Shown: in pieces, positions 34,400 through 46,334 of the stretch
How the letters are laid out: every line of letters starts with the position of its first letter
Position numbering within the stretch: the stretch's first letter is position 1
Source of the DNA: Ligula intestinalis
Taxonomy: Eukaryota; Platyhelminthes; Cestoda; Diphyllobothriidea; Diphyllobothriidae
Reading direction: 5' to 3'
Assembly: GCA_036362985.1 (NCBI GenBank)
Contig: JAYGXS010000010.1
Coordinates: forward strand, 7,026,396 to 7,090,395
Length of the DNA stretch: 64,000 bases
The notes under the pieces: model-generated
The model's input: the letters and a program-made list of their open reading frames with translations, nothing else
What the model was told of the DNA's origin: nothing
Databases searched by the model: none
Program-made: the position numbers and the translations under genes

Positions 34400-35960
34400 T
34401 CAAATAAAAAGGAGAATGCTGTTATAAAGAAAAAGGCGAACGAGCTTGCTCGCTTGAAACTAATCACCCCTGAGTATGCCAACTTTATCAACCTTAGCGA
34501 CCCTCGCATCGCACATGTGTATGTCCTTCCAAAAATGCACAAAGCCGATGCACCATTGAGGGTGCTAGTGCCACTAATTAGACCCCCTACCTAATACCTC
34601 GCCAAATGGCTTTACAGGAAACTAAAGCACCTGAGTGATGGATCGCAATACAGCATAAAAAAACTCACAGGCATTCCTGCATAGAGCTCGAGGACTTCAA
34701 GTAAGTTCTGACGAATGTATGATGTTATTCGACGTTGTTGCCCTGTTTTCTTCTATGTCGCACGCTTTAACCATCGATAGTATAGAGCGGCGCTTAGATG
34801 AAAATCCTATTGATATTCCAAAACAACACGTTTTGGGCATACTTGAGCTCTGTCTCAAAAAATATTGATGGCAATTAGTCGTAGCAGATAAAGGGCACCC
34901 CAAAGGGCTCGCCAATATTGGGGCTACTGGCCGAACTAGTCTTATAGAGAGTACAATAGAAAGTTTTCGAGCTGTAAAATGAAACATGTGGCTCCGCTAG
35001 GAAGACGACACATTCGTCATCATCAAGACTTGCGACGTCGAATGGCTGCACCAGACTCTAAATGGGGTCTTCTCAGAAATACAATTTACCCGCGAAGAGG
35101 CAACAGGTGATACACTCCCATTCCTTGACGTGAGAATGCAAAAACTCACGGATGGCGAACTCGCAAAAAGCATCTACCGAAAGGACTCCACTACAGAAAT
35201 CATCCTCAACTATAAGAGTAATTACCCTGCGGCCCATAAAAGAAGATTTGTTCGTACTGTTTTCCAACGGGCCCACCATAATTGCAGTAATGATGGTTAA
35301 CTGGAAAAGAGAAATAGCGTATTTGTACAAAGTATTTCGGGCCAACAAAAACCCTACAAGCTTTGTCTAAAATTGCCTCAGACGTCGGGGTCAAGCACAA
35401 AACCTTCCTCCCAAATAAGATATAGTGCCACGGAAATTTTGTTATCTACCCTACATGAATGGAATATGTGAAATCATCGCTCGGCAACTAAGTCATTTCG
35501 GCCTCTCCGTCGCCTACAAGCCAAAATGCTCACTGAGCACCAGCCCATGTCGAGTAAAGGACCGCCTACCCGTGGAACAACTAAGTAACATCATTAACCT
35601 ATACCGTGCGCTGGTTGCCCTTGTGTTTATATTGGCCAAACAGGCCGACGCCTTTAGACTCGCATCAAGAAACATAAGTCAGCCGTCCACCAACGGGACC
35701 CTTTATCACTCGTATTTGCGCACTCCCTTGAGTGTGATCACCAATTCAATTGGGATGGCAACGAGGTGATCGCCATGGCTAATACGAAGCTTGCGAGAAA
35801 TGGCAGGGCAAACAAACGCTTAAGCAACCAATAAGTAGTAAGCAAAGGGCGAGAACGAGGGTAAAGAACTATTAAGGACTCAAGGAAGTCAACTCCTTGT
35901 CATGATTTGGGATCAAAGTGGGGAAGGGGTCTGATAATTAGTTCATTCCATCCCGTTGTC
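34400..35960 (+). mobile_element. Penelope-like element family D, RT to GIY-YIG, decayed
   Basis: The motifs come in order. RT fingers: VYVLPKMHKADAPLRVLV (about 34525). LAKWLYRKLKHL. Palm motif A: MLFDVVALFSS (34719), with the metal-binding Asp. Motif C: EDDTFVII (about 34998). Then FSEIQFTREEATGDTLPFLD (about 35070). Linker. GIY-YIG CVYIGQTGRRL, stop, TRIKKHKSAVHQRDPLSLVFAH (about 35620-35735). Stops and frameshifts occur throughout. No hammerhead motif is seen at its end. Confidence 0.92.
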
Positions 35961-36199
35961 CTGGTCTCGTGGTATGTTGGAAGGCGAGAGGACGTACGGA
36001 GTCTTATGACAGCATGAGTGGCCTGGAAATTTTTGAAGGAGGCCGGTAGCACAGCTGCGTATTTCTGCACGGTTGTCTTCAGGACGCTGGTGTTGGCGGG
36101 CGTGAGACTCCTCTTAGAAAGATTTACAACCCTCACAGGTATAGTCCTGTCTTTGATAGGCTAAAAAAGAACTTGGAGCATTTCTTAAAGTTTGACTGA

Positions 36200-37260
36200 C
36201 TTTTCCCTACGAGCGACATTGGTGGTGGCATTTATGCGTTCTAGTACGTTTTCAATAACATTCCGACATAGACATGTTTGGGCACTGCCTTAAGAATTAT
36301 TGCCAATTTGAAGATAAGTATTACCAACAAGTGAAGGGCACCCTGTGGGTTCACCGAATTAAGAGACTCAAATAAGCCATGTTTCAAACGCTGGGATCCA
36401 AAATATGGCTCCTCAACGTAGACGAAACCTTTGTTACCATAAAAAATTGCAAAGTTGAGGGACTACATCAAAGTCTTAAAGCTGTCTTCCCCGCCATCCA
36501 ATTTGCCTGCAAACAGACGTCCGGGTGAAAAGGTTGAGTGACGACAATCTGGAAACCAGTGTCGACAGGGAAGACTCTTACGCCTAAATAATCCTGAATA
36601 ATAGGAGCAACCATGCAGCGGCCCACAAAAGAAGCTGCCTGAATTCGCCTTCTCACCACGACTTTCGGTACTGTAGCAGCGAGCATCTGCTTAAAATAGA
36701 ACTTGCCAAATTTTACTTATTATTCCGATTGACCGGATATCCGATGAATTTCGTGAAAAACTGTCTCGGACGTCAGAGACAATCTGAGGACAGTTGTCGT
36801 AGAATGGACATTCTGGACATTTCTGGAGTGATCGTCTAACAATTAAATTGACTCCGCATCAGCATCGCTCACAAGCCGGCGTCCTCACTGAGAACAGCCC
36901 TTTCTCGCGTTAAGGACAAAATTCTGAAAGAGCACCAAACCAGTGTGATTTGTCGCATGCCATGTACTGATTGTCCCAGCGTTTACATAGGTCATAAAGG
37001 TTGGAAACTGGGGTCCCGCATACATGCACATCAACTGGCTATTTATAGATGTGACCGAAGATGTGTTCGCGCACGTTATTGATGATGACCTGCGCTTTAA
37101 ATGGGGTGGAACTGAAGTGATCGCCACGGCTAATACATTACAGGCACGAGAATTTCTCGAAGCTTGCCATTCCGTCACACACAGTATTAACAGGCACGTG
37201 GATCTTGATTCACATTACGCGGGTTTTCGCGTATGGCTGACGAACTTGCGTCCCGCCTGA
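36200..37260 (+). mobile_element. Penelope-like element family D/E, second tandem copy, decayed
   Basis: Same orientation and family as 34400-35960. They share the AAGGGCACCC...GGGTTCACC block in the palm region. RT motif C reads NVDETFVTIK (one Asp to Glu). Then comes FPAIQFACKQ, a gap, and the GIY-YIG part CRMPCTDCPSVYIGHKGWKL, SRIHAHQLAIYRCD (about 36955-37055). The tail is LDSHYAG-like. The fingers and motif A are missing. Confidence 0.88.
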
Positions 37261-38500
37261 AATAACAACAGTCGATCCGTACTTGGTCAATTGGAACTTA
37301 GCTGACTATGCAGCTCCTTCGAACACGTGGCTCACAATCGAGAGGTTCACACCTCCCCTTTCACTTGCAACGCCTATTACAGTAGTATTTGCGTCACCCT
37401 AGTGCGTCACCCCACGTCCTCACTAATGTTCTATGTGACCTCCGCCCCCAAACCCTGAAGTGTGACAATCCCAGCCCTCACTTCTATTCCATCTGACGAA
37501 GAGCAAGTGTCACCAGCGCGGAAATTCACGAGTTTAACTCAATTTTCCGACGAGCCTTTGTTCTACATATATGTAGATATTTATATAAAGGCGTAGATGC
37601 CCACGATACGATGACAGCTTGCATTTTCACGCCCCAACAAACTGCGAGATCCTCTGCCCCTGTCTGGTCCCTAATTATGACCAGAATCTGACCCGTTTGA
37701 TCCCTTAACACCTCCCTCCCTAACCAATGCTGATTGGTTGCTTAGACTTCTGCTTATTTTACCCTCCCTTATATTATTAATCTTGTAAAATGACGAATTA
37801 ATCGAATATGCTCGTTTGCCTTTCTTGACATCCTGGATGATCATTTTGTTGAGGTATTCAAATAGCTGCAGGTGCAGTAATAATCGGCAAAAATGATCGT
37901 TTTTTAGGAATTTTGAAATATTGAGGTTGCTTTTGCACATAATTAAAAAGGACATGAAGGTGTCTCGAAGTGGCGCTTCGTATAAGATAATGCTCAAATC
38001 GTTATTTGATGAATGGGATGAAATATACATTTCAATGCAAAACAGGTTTCTCTAAGTTGTTGGGTTAGACGATTGGATGAAAGTATCCAGTTGTTCTCAT
38101 TCTACCTCAGGTTGCATGCTGAATTTACGTTCGCGGACTCGTTCAGTGTCGTTTTGGAGAAATCACTTTCAAGAAGGCAGTATTGACGAACACCTTTAAC
38201 AGATGGAGTAATTCTTAAGAAAGATGATCGCTTATTTCTCTGCAATGCTGCCCATCCCTACGGTAATCACTTGGTTATTAGTACATTGAAGAATGATAGT
38301 TTGACCATCGATTTTGACGATGCCCATTGCGAGCTTAAACGAATAAAAACACGCGGTGACTGTGGCAGAAATGCAATGAAAGCAAACTCGCCGTGTCTAC
38401 CCCGCTCTCTTATCACACCCAAACCGGGAGTCAAGAAGACGGGAAATGCAAGAACGTGCAGATGGCTGGCGCGGCAAACATTTAACACGCCTACAAAATA
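37261..38500. other. No gene recognised
   Basis: No signal I can support. Confidence 0.4.
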
Positions 38501-38506
38501 GCACCA

Positions 38507-38575
38507 CTCGCTCGGTATGCTGCCGACAGGAGCTACATTAGGAAGGAGCCATTGAATATGAGTCTTAGCCCGCAG
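38507..38575 (+). repeat. Short repeat S fragment
   Basis: CTCGCTCGGTATGCT, GCCATTGA and the following bases resemble 60586-60665 and the inverted copies at 59940-60010 and 60805-60885. The class is unknown. Confidence 0.45.
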
Positions 38576-38879
38576 ACGTCGACACAATGCAACAGGACAC
38601 GCTGAATTGACTGCGGTGTCCGAGTTACCCGCCAACTGGCAACCCTCCAAACCACGGCCTTCATCGCACCGCGATAGATTCAAGCGCGTTCGATTCATTA
38701 TAGTGAGGAAAGAAGCGCGCCGAGGGTCATCCTCATTTCCTCCTCTACCTCTAGCCACAGACCACCGCCTAGCTATCGGCCGCCTGAGTTGGGATGGGCA
38801 CAGCACTACAAAGGAACACGAGTATTATTGTAACCGAAGACTGAAAAAACGCAGATATGATTCATACGGATGAGGAGGC

Positions 38880-40305
38880 CAACACGCAAATTTTACTGAA
38901 AACCATATGAATTGCAAAAAGTTACCGTGTTGCTTGGCCTTTCCTAAGTCTGCTAAGTCAACGATTTCCCGCCGATAAACGTCTACGTGCAGGCTGATAT
39001 TCTTGTCTACGACAGACTCTGGAGCATCCTTGTCCCAACATCGACAAGAGGATTAGAGGTCACCTCAAGGCAAAACAACGTCTACTATCTGCACGTGCAT
39101 TTCTGAAGTATTTTAAAAAAAAACGTTCTGTTTTCGACTCTGGTGAGGTAAAATACCAAAGTAGACTAATCTACTGCCGGTGGTGTAATCATCTAGACAA
39201 CACACTTTCACATTTGCTGTCGAACTTGTAAAAAAATATTATTTTCCACTTTCAGTCGAGTAGCGTTTCTGAAAGTGCATCCATCATGATATAAGGAGAT
39301 TTTAGTTTACAGCTCATCAAAGGAGGAATTCCTTGGGCGTTTCCCATCAGCATGTAAAAATAATTCCTTCCTTACGCTTTACGTAATAACAGGGTAAGTT
39401 AATACTTTACTACCATTCAGAAAGTTGCGAAGCCACAGATAGCCAGCATTTATGGCTCCCTGGGGGCGGCTGCATCCTTTGTGGCTTGTCAATTGAGATG
39501 AATAATGGAAAGGAAAATCACTACAATTTTCAGACTTTAATGCATCAACCGACAGAAGAAAAAGGAACGTGCCACGCTCATTTCATAGCTGGCCCTTGCA
39601 AATTACACTTGCTAGTTATCCTCTTAGGTGATAAAGCACTAATTAGTAGAGAGTGGGAGTTACTGTATTATTATCTGATGTGGGGGTTGTGCTAAGTAAA
39701 CATAGCCGTCTAACGTCAGACTCAGTCTGGGGATATTTCGCAGACCGCAGCAAGCGCTACGGGCAAAGACAACACCAGTAACATGTTAAGTGAGTTGTGG
39801 ACTTCACTGCAGTGTGATTTTGCACTTCCCGAATCCCAGTCAAGAGGGCCCACGTTCAAATGGAAGACCTTTCGCACACAAAAAGGGGCCGATCAACTGA
39901 CTCAGACTTAATTCTCTGTCAGTAATCGTACAGTTGGAGCTCTAGTAAACTCTGACTACAAAGGAAGTGAAATAACTATTCACATCCGTGTCTTGCTAAC
40001 TGCATAAATAAATAGGGAGAAATGTATTACGCTGCATCCTAAGAGACCATAAGTCTACGCACAGACTCTGCCCTAGCAAATTACACTTTTAAACTTACAC
40101 TTTCGATTTTAATAACGTTTCTTAATTGCTGAATTATTTTAGAGGTTCCCAGCTGTTAGACTTGAATTGGAGGTTCCCAAACTACATACGGCGTACATCG
40201 CGTCTCAAAGTAGTACGCTTTTCTCACGTTGTGAGGAAGCAGTCGCATATTTCATATGACAGATTAAAATGGATAAGGATCATATTGCACAAATAGGAGG
40301 CGAAG
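38880..40305. other. No gene recognised
   Basis: No coding or repeat signal seen. Confidence 0.4.
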
Positions 40306-40319
40306 AAAATAAATTAATG

Positions 40320-40630
40320 GATACGTTATGTTATGAATGAACATTGCAGAGTCATAAAAAGTTCAAAATTGTAAATGTTTAAAAAAGCTTTAAAAAATTG
40401 AAGAAGCTGTATTTTGAGGCAAAATGCATACAAGAAAGAACAATTGTCTTAATTGCTTCCATAAAATAGATTTTGTTTTGAAAGAAAATAAAAATCACTT
40501 AGATAAATGCATACTACCTAAGTATCCATTTTTTACGGAATATAATTTTCATAAGCGTCACAAAGGAACTCGTTAAAAAGTCAGCCTCCTGGCGTGAATA
40601 AAATAATTTGAGAATTAGATTGCATTTTAT
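40320..40630. mobile_element. Foldback element, right-arm fragment
   Basis: The block GATAAATGCATACTACCTAAGTA and then GGAACTCGTTAAAAAGTCAGCCTCC match the right arm of copy 1 (8758-8860). The left arm is not present, and the level of divergence is higher than between copies 1 and 2. Confidence 0.6.
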
Positions 40631-40675
40631 AAGTATAACGGCTCTACTGTAAGCAGCAAGACTGGAGTCAGCCAC

Positions 40676-40925
40676 GTGTGATGAAAGGTCAGTAGGTCAG
40701 AGCCCGCATACCGTTCAACAGACCACCAATACTCTAAAAGGCAATTACGGTTAATTGTCGTCGCATGTTTGCAGTAATTACTGTATCCTATAAATACTGC
40801 AAACTCCTGCATGTACTACCCCATCTGCCTTTGGTCTATGAGTATGCCTCTGATGATAAATCCGTGATGGATATCGAAACGTCAGGCGAATTAATTGTCC
40901 CAGCGATGGAGTCGTCTTCTAGATT
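40676..40925 (+). repeat. Solo PLE family A terminal repeat
   Basis: It runs from AGGTCAGAGCCCG through GGCAATTACGGTTAATTG and TATAAATACTGC (40788-40800, TATA-like) to the hammerhead motif, then GTCCCAGCGATGGAGTC. There is no coding part on either side. It is a solitary terminal repeat or a very short insertion. Confidence 0.82.
40846..40887 (+). ncRNA. Hammerhead-ribozyme motif, PLE family A, core intact
   Basis: Stem I is GCCT (40846-40849) with AGGC (40884-40887). The CTGATGA box is at 40850-40856. Stem II is ATCC/GGAT. GAAA is at 40876-40879. Stem III is AC/GT with no loop, and the cleavage triplet is GTC at 40881-40883. Every core base agrees with the hammerhead consensus. The outer part of stem II is weak because TGA has become TAA. 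Confidence 0.82.
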
Positions 40926-41159
40926 GATAATGCATTCCCACCGGCTGCTGAACACTAAGCCCCTCGTCTGGTACCTTCATGCGAATAAGGTGCATTTCCG
41001 TTGCGCATAATCAAAGACCATAAAACGTCAGTTGGCCGCTTCCACTACAAATTGCCTCCATCTTTTACGTGTTCTGGATTATTTGTGCTGCTTGTATATT
41101 CGTTTGAGGCTTGATGACTTTAAAAGTTATACGCTGGCTATGTGACTGGTCACACATAT

Positions 41160-41320
41160 ATATGCTATTTTTGGTATTACCAATAAAGACAGGGAGACGC
41201 TTGGATGGCTATTTGTGACTTATTAACCATCGTCAGGTAGCGAAACTCAACTTTTTGTTGCCGCTGAAATTGCTGCACCACTCGAGTTTCGATCTCGCGT
41301 CTCTCCCCTACTAATATGTG
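41160..41320 (-). repeat. tRNA-derived SINE fragment, - orientation
   Basis: Read on the - strand it starts at the B box (GAGATCGAAACTC) and continues with GGTGCAGCAATTTCAGCGGCAAC and CCCTGTCTTTATTGGTAAT. These match the 3' two thirds of the 2.9-kb unit. The A-box part is missing. Confidence 0.7.
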
Positions 41321-41324
41321 AAAG

Positions 41325-42220
41325 TTTAATTTTAAAAATGACCTCGATGAAGTTGTAAACTACTTCCTACGTGTTTATATATTAATCACACTTGTCAAAC
41401 AGAGAGGGAAGTTTGCTATTAAAACCTTCTAGTTAATGCAGAGAACATAGGACAGTGTGCCGTTTATATTTTCCCTTCTAGCAATGGCTATTATGCATTG
41501 TTACTTTGGAGGAGGGAGGTGGGCGGGAAAAACCAATGTAGTATTTTGCCCTTTATGCGCAGGTTATACGCAGAACAGCGGAAAGCCTGCCTGTTTAGCG
41601 AAATCCCGTGTGACATGTTGTACTTCATGCACGCTTCCACCATCCTATACGAGGATCCATGTCTCCAGTTAAATATAACCACAGGCAGTTTCAGAATTCC
41701 CATCCTAGTTCTACATCATCACATGAAAAAAAGAATGAGCACATACTAAAGTCCTTTTTTATCCACACAACATTCCAAATTAGTGAAAGGCTAGACATGC
41801 AGCAGAATTATAGGTCAAAATAACTGCAGACATGTGCCTACTTACACCTAGTGGGGTTATGTCAAGCCCGGTTTAAAGCATGTGCTAAATGGTGAGCTAA
41901 AATACTGAAATTATTTCGGGGTTGATAAAAGCAGACGTAACAGCAACCATGACAGTATTACCTAAAATAATGTAGAAATTTATTCCGCATCTGATAGTAA
42001 AGCAGAGGTCACCAGGACATTACTGGGTGACCCACTGCCCTCGCAACTGTGCCAAATGGAGGCAGAAAACCGGCGAAAAATTGGTCGATTAGAAAACGCT
42101 GAAATCAACCTTCAATCGTCTTGACATTTTCTTGCTATTGGAACAAGTCTTTTGTTAGTGAAGGGAGTGTGGCAGATACAGAATCTTTAAACTGGAATTC
42201 ACGCGAAATACTTAGCCAGG
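41325..42220. other. No gene recognised
   Basis: No signal I can support. Confidence 0.4.
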
Positions 42221-42222
42221 TG

Positions 42223-42385
42223 TTCGCTTCGAGAGGCACGTTATATATGACGACAGATAAACGATTGAAATAAAACGCTATAGTGGGTCATTTATGAACT
42301 TACGTTGAGTTTTGTTTGGTGTGGCTCGGCATTTAATACGCTACTCTCCAGAATCCATATCCGAAAACAAAATGCTCCTGTGGCA
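42223..42385 (+). repeat. Direct repeat pair T, copy 1
   Basis: Matches 43085-43235. Both contain GAGGCACGTTATAT, GTGTGGCTCG/GCGTGGCTCG and TCCAGAATCCA(T/C)ATC. No protein is recognised. Confidence 0.6.
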
Positions 42386-43084
42386 TTCAGCGTAAATATG
42401 TATTGAATTCTGTGGCATAGCGTTGCGGATGCAAATACATCGGGCGCACGCAAAGGCAGTTGGCAATGCGGTCAGCTGAACGCATAACAAAGTGGTTGCT
42501 CAGAGCGGAACATAAAGTAACCAAGAGTTCAATCACTAAGCCCTTAGCGGACACTGGCCATGCAGTCGACCAAACAACTGCACTTCGTACTTCGTACAAC
42601 TGTACCTCGTACTCTGGGCGACGACCGGGCGTCTCCTACGTTTTTCGGAGGCCGCTGCAATGCGGAGAAGAAAGACAGAGCTCCATAAGCAGCTGCACCA
42701 TGTGGTCAACCTCGTATTGCCGTGGTAACGATCGATAAACTCATTCCCACTTACGCCTCCTGGTCACCCTTAGGACTGACTGCTACCCTGATCCCTGCCC
42801 CTGCTCTAACTCCCCGCCACCTTTTAACCACGTCCTGCTGGCTTTCATCAACTGCTATGCTGTGAAAATTACCTCCCCCCCTCTACCCCTCACTATGCGC
42901 CCATAGCTATGACTAATTGTTTCTACTCCCTTTACCTATACTGTTTCACCCATTGAGACGGAAACTTAATTGGACAGTTAATTCTCTTATTAATAGGCAA
43001 CGCGCGTTTGCAGCTGATGGAGAGGTCACGAAATTTCATGACGTAATTTAATTCTGCCCAACTCGTGATCTTTGGCTTGCTCAA

Positions 43085-43235
43085 AAAATGGTCGCTTCCG
43101 GAGGCACGTTATATTTTACTGCAGGCGAGAAATCGGGGGTCATGTGCGTACCCACCTACAGTTTCGTGTAGCGTGGCTCGACACTTATTTTGCTGCTTTC
43201 CAGAATCCACATCAGAAGAACTACAGCATCCACCG
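43085..43235 (+). repeat. Direct repeat pair T, copy 2
   Basis: Partner of 42223-42385, offset about 860 bp. The DNA between them has no other recognised feature. Confidence 0.6.
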
Positions 43236-43644
43236 CGTACTGATGGATGAGGAAATGTTAAAAATGCCAATTTTACGTGATCGTATCGTGCACCGGTTTT
43301 GCTAGAATTACGTTTAAGCTGATATTATTTCATAATTTGAATTCTAACATGCTCAAACGTTGCGCATAATCATAGCAGTTCAGTTTTCAGGTCTCTTTGA
43401 CGCATGCGTTTATCCAGTTCTTCAACTACTCTGCATTGCATCTATCTCCCAGTATCGCACTTTTCTAAAAATTCCTATAAACCACTTTACATTGCACACA
43501 TACTTACTATTAGTGTTTAGCTGGTGCAATTGCTCAGTCCGTGATTGTGTGAATGAGCTGACTGTTGTCTTCCGGTTTATTCATCTCCTGCTGCGTTAAC
43601 TTTTATGATCCAGGAAAACACTCTTGAATTTTAATGAAATTCGA

Positions 43645-43650
43645 TTTATT
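43645..43650 (-). terminator. Polyadenylation signal AATAAA of the receptor gene
   Basis: AATAAA on the - strand lies about 63 nt beyond the stop codon of the receptor. This supports a short 3' UTR. Confidence 0.6.
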
Positions 43651-43712
43651 GGAAAACAAGAGAGCCCGAATTCAAACTTGAAAACTAGATCCTGCAAACA
43701 CACGCGTATGCA

Positions 43713-44927
43713 TTAATTATGAAGGCTTCCGAAGTTTTTATATGTATATATATGTTTTTGTATGTTACCTACCAGTGCCTTCCAGCATTTTTTCACGCCC
43801 ATTCTAAGAGGGTGAATGTAGACAACGACGATTATCGGCACGTTGACGCAGTTTGTGACGATCAAGAGTTCGCCAAATCTCTGAGCTGGGGCCCCTATGA
43901 CATATGTAGTGAGATCGACCGCGCTGGCTAACTGGTAGAACTGATCATACGATAAGAGCACCAAGTAGCTGACAAACAGAGGAATAACACACAGCGAGGT
44001 TTTTATCCCTCTCCAAATGGTATTTGCCGATGTGTGACTCTCACTTAAGGTGGTGTTGTAGAAATGTAGCAGTTCCAACTTGTCTTCACGTCTGCACTCT
44101 GCAGGCGTCCTCAACAAACGCAGAAGGCGAACACTAACGTAGGCTAGGATGCAACCGTCAAAAACAATCAGGATTACTATCCAGACGTAGACTTGCGCAT
44201 ATACTAGTGATAGGAGGGGCATTTTGATCTTACGATTGAAGCAGTTGCACTCATTACCCACTATATTCTCGGAGAAAGTCTGCGGTAGGGTGATAAATAT
44301 ACTGAAGACGGTGATTGTGGTGCTGTATGCGAGTATCTGATATTCTTCTGATATCATCTTGTAGTCGTCAGCACCGGTCACATCGAGAAATCGATAAACG
44401 GCGAAGAAGAAAAGGAATTGGGAATCGATGACTAAGAAGATCCAGTAGAAGAATCGACTGGTCCAGAAGATGCAGACGAAGCAGTTGAAGTGGTAAAAGG
44501 GCGTTTTTTCCATTTTTGGTGTTACATACTTGATGAAGCTGACCAAACATGCCATCCCACAGGACACAACTAGGCCTCGCAGGAGGGCTAAACTCGTCTT
44601 GCAGGGTCCGCGCAACAGAAATAGGAGTATGGCTACGATGGCGTTTAGCAGGAGTCCTAGGCCTGAACTCACGATAAGTAGGATGTCAAACGCGTCCGGC
44701 CATTGATGTGAGTCACTGCAAGTCCAGAATGTATATGACTCGCTCATGTCCTTGTCGGGAAATGCACACACTACAGTTGCCCGCAGTATATATAGCCGTT
44801 GTATTTCTATTTCAGATGAACTGACCAATAGGCGTTTACCTGAGAACGCGCAAGACGTAAATATGAGGTTGTTTCTCACTGGGCCATCAGTATAAGATTG
44901 ATAAGTAAAGCATGCACTAGGCAACAT
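43713..44927 (-). CDS. Rhodopsin-type seven-transmembrane receptor, orphan, single exon
   Basis: 404 codons without a break. Seven hydrophobic segments lie at about 81-106, 111-136, 145-177, 196-217, 236-267, 305-332 and 345-372. TM1 holds the conserved Asn (GLLLNAIV). Cys149 at the top of TM3 and the Cys pair in NECNCF (ECL2) could make the usual disulfide. The DRY motif reads VYRFLDV (177-183). The NPxxY region is NVPIIVVVYIHPLR. ICL3 is short and basic with RLLRLLRTP. The first Met (44927) leaves a 60-residue leader that does not look like a signal peptide. Met61 (44747), just before SESYTFWTC, gives a normal short N-terminus and is my preferred start. Flatworms have large families of intronless receptors with altered DRY/NPxxY (the PROF group), and I infer membership. 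Ligand unknown. Confidence 0.9.
   Translation of the reverse strand: MLPSACFTYQSYTDGPVRNNLIFTSCAFSGKRLLVSSSEIEIQRLYILRATVVCAFPDKDMSESYTFWTCSDSHQWPDAFDILLIVSSGLGLLLNAIVAILLFLLRGPCKTSLALLRGLVVSCGMACLVSFIKYVTPKMEKTPFYHFNCFVCIFWTSRFFYWIFLVIDSQFLFFFAVYRFLDVTGADDYKMISEEYQILAYSTTITVFSIFITLPQTFSENIVGNECNCFNRKIKMPLLSLVYAQVYVWIVILIVFDGCILAYVSVRLLRLLRTPAECRREDKLELLHFYNTTLSESHTSANTIWRGIKTSLCVIPLFVSYLVLLSYDQFYQLASAVDLTTYVIGAPAQRFGELLIVTNCVNVPIIVVVYIHPLRMGVKKCWKALVGNIQKHIYTYKNFGSLHN
44787..44794 (-). promoter_or_regulatory. TATA-like box upstream of the receptor's second Met
   Basis: TATATATA on the - strand lies 40 nt upstream of the Met61 codon (44747-44745). Transcription beginning about 30 nt downstream would leave out the first Met and make Met61 the start. 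This is inference from spacing only. Confidence 0.35.
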
Positions 44928-44929
44928 AA

Positions 44930-45655
44930 GACTTTGTTTTACTTAAAAGAGGATTTTTTCTGCTTACATAAGTATAAGCTGGCGAAGCCAATTCTTCGCT
45001 TAAATTACAAAGCATCGTTGATGAAATGTGAGCTGTGGTTTGGACCAGACATCATTGAATAATTGTTTTTGGCAAACCTGTAATCAGTGGACAGACAGAT
45101 GACACATTTCGTTTAAGATTAGAAGAGAGTATAAGAGATGCTGTGATAACTATAAGTTGTAATATTTTAAAATATGAAGTTTTTTTTTCTAAATGAGAAC
45201 ATGTTTAGATAAGGACGGCCATGTATGTTTTATCAAACATGAGATAACTTAAATGAAGGAACTTTGTTTTACCGCAGTGCCAAGAAAAGTGCGTAAAATA
45301 ACAACACTGCAATAACTCACAGCAATATATCACAGGCCATATCTATAATTGATTCTAAGAAAACTACGCCACAATTTCAACCCCATGCGGATCTTCAGTG
45401 CAGGCGAAAAGTATAGGCAGATCGCTTGCTCTCGGATTCGGGACTACCCTTTGCGGATAATAATCTGTATTGAATGTTTCTAAAAGTTGACAGAAATAAA
45501 AAGAGTTATTCGCAATTAATCAGCAGCCCAATGAAGTCGTCAGAAACTCAAAACCTACCAGATTGCTCGCACGGACGTTTCGCAAAAGGAAGTTACCCAT
45601 CTTCTTTCGGCCCAATATTTGGAGAAGCATGAACAAATCTGACTTTAGTTAGGGG
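44930..45655. other. No gene recognised; presumptive receptor 5' flank
   Basis: AT-rich, without coding signature. Confidence 0.4.
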
Positions 45656-45659
45656 GTTT

Positions 45660-46330
45660 GGTTTCAGATGCAAGCGAACATGCGTTTCCCACGAAGCAAT
45701 TGAGAAAGAGAAGACTCGATTGATGGGATAATACATTTATTAGCCTGACATTTTGACATCCGTCGCGGATTCATCATCAGAGACATAAGTAGCAGAAACG
45801 GGACTTGCATGCACAGAAGTTTGCAGTATTTATAGAATACAGTCATTACTGCAAGCATACAGCGAGAATTAACGTTAATTGCCTTCTTGCGCGTGGATAG
45901 TTTGTTGGACGGCACGCGGGGTCTGACCTGTTGAACTTTACTCATGGGTGGTGGGCACGGGCGTGATTATTGTTCAGCCATCTGGCTCTCCGGTGTTGGC
46001 TTAAGATGAGACGGTGGCCTGCCCGTTCCTCAAGTGACGACTTGCTTTGGCCAAATTGAGTCTCAGCATTGAATATGGGTTGGGCAAATCGTTGCACTTG
46101 TTTACGGATTAGGGGCCCCTGGACCATGACTCAAGTAGCTCTCGGCTCACCCGATCGTCACCTCTTGCAGGAACTTTAGCCTCATTAAGTTTGAATGTGT
46201 GGCCGGATCTCATCGAATGAGCCGCAACTTGAGGATTGGCTTCATTTCGGCGCACTGCTGTGGCGTGTTTGGCAATTTGCGTCTTGAGAAGTCGGTCGTT
46301 TTCACCGGCAGACTTCTCAAGACGCCTGAT
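45660..46330 (-). mobile_element. Penelope-like element family A, 3' tail and terminal repeat
   Basis: The - strand starts within the GIY-YIG part (GRLLKTxIAKHA equivalent, near 46300-46260), then GHTFKLNEAK-like, RGPLIRKQVQRFAQ, FNAETQFGQSKSSLEERAGH. It ends with a terminal repeat holding TATAAATACTGC near 45838, a hammerhead motif and an AAGA-rich border. It is the closest copy to 32790-31925. Confidence 0.88.
45744..45785 (-). ncRNA. Hammerhead-ribozyme motif, PLE family A
   Basis: CTGATGA and stem II (GA-ATCC / GGAT-G-TC) are intact. GAAAC reads AAAAT, so the catalytic G12 and stem III are damaged. Confidence 0.7.
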
Positions 46331-46334
46331 GATA

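Noticed and set aside
34997..35040. Hammerhead motif in the PLE-D copy
   Set aside because: CATCATCAAGACTTGCGACGTCGAA superficially resembles the motif, but the order and core bases do not fit on either strand, and the position is within the RT coding part.
38267..38806. 179-codon frame on the - strand as a gene
   Set aside because: Long by chance in GC-richer DNA. The translation looks like no known protein, and part of it overlaps repeat S.
41215..41250. Hammerhead motif on the - strand (CCTGACGATGG)
   Set aside because: The CTGACGA box is there, but no GAAA with a cleavage triplet follows at the right distance. It belongs to the SINE tail.
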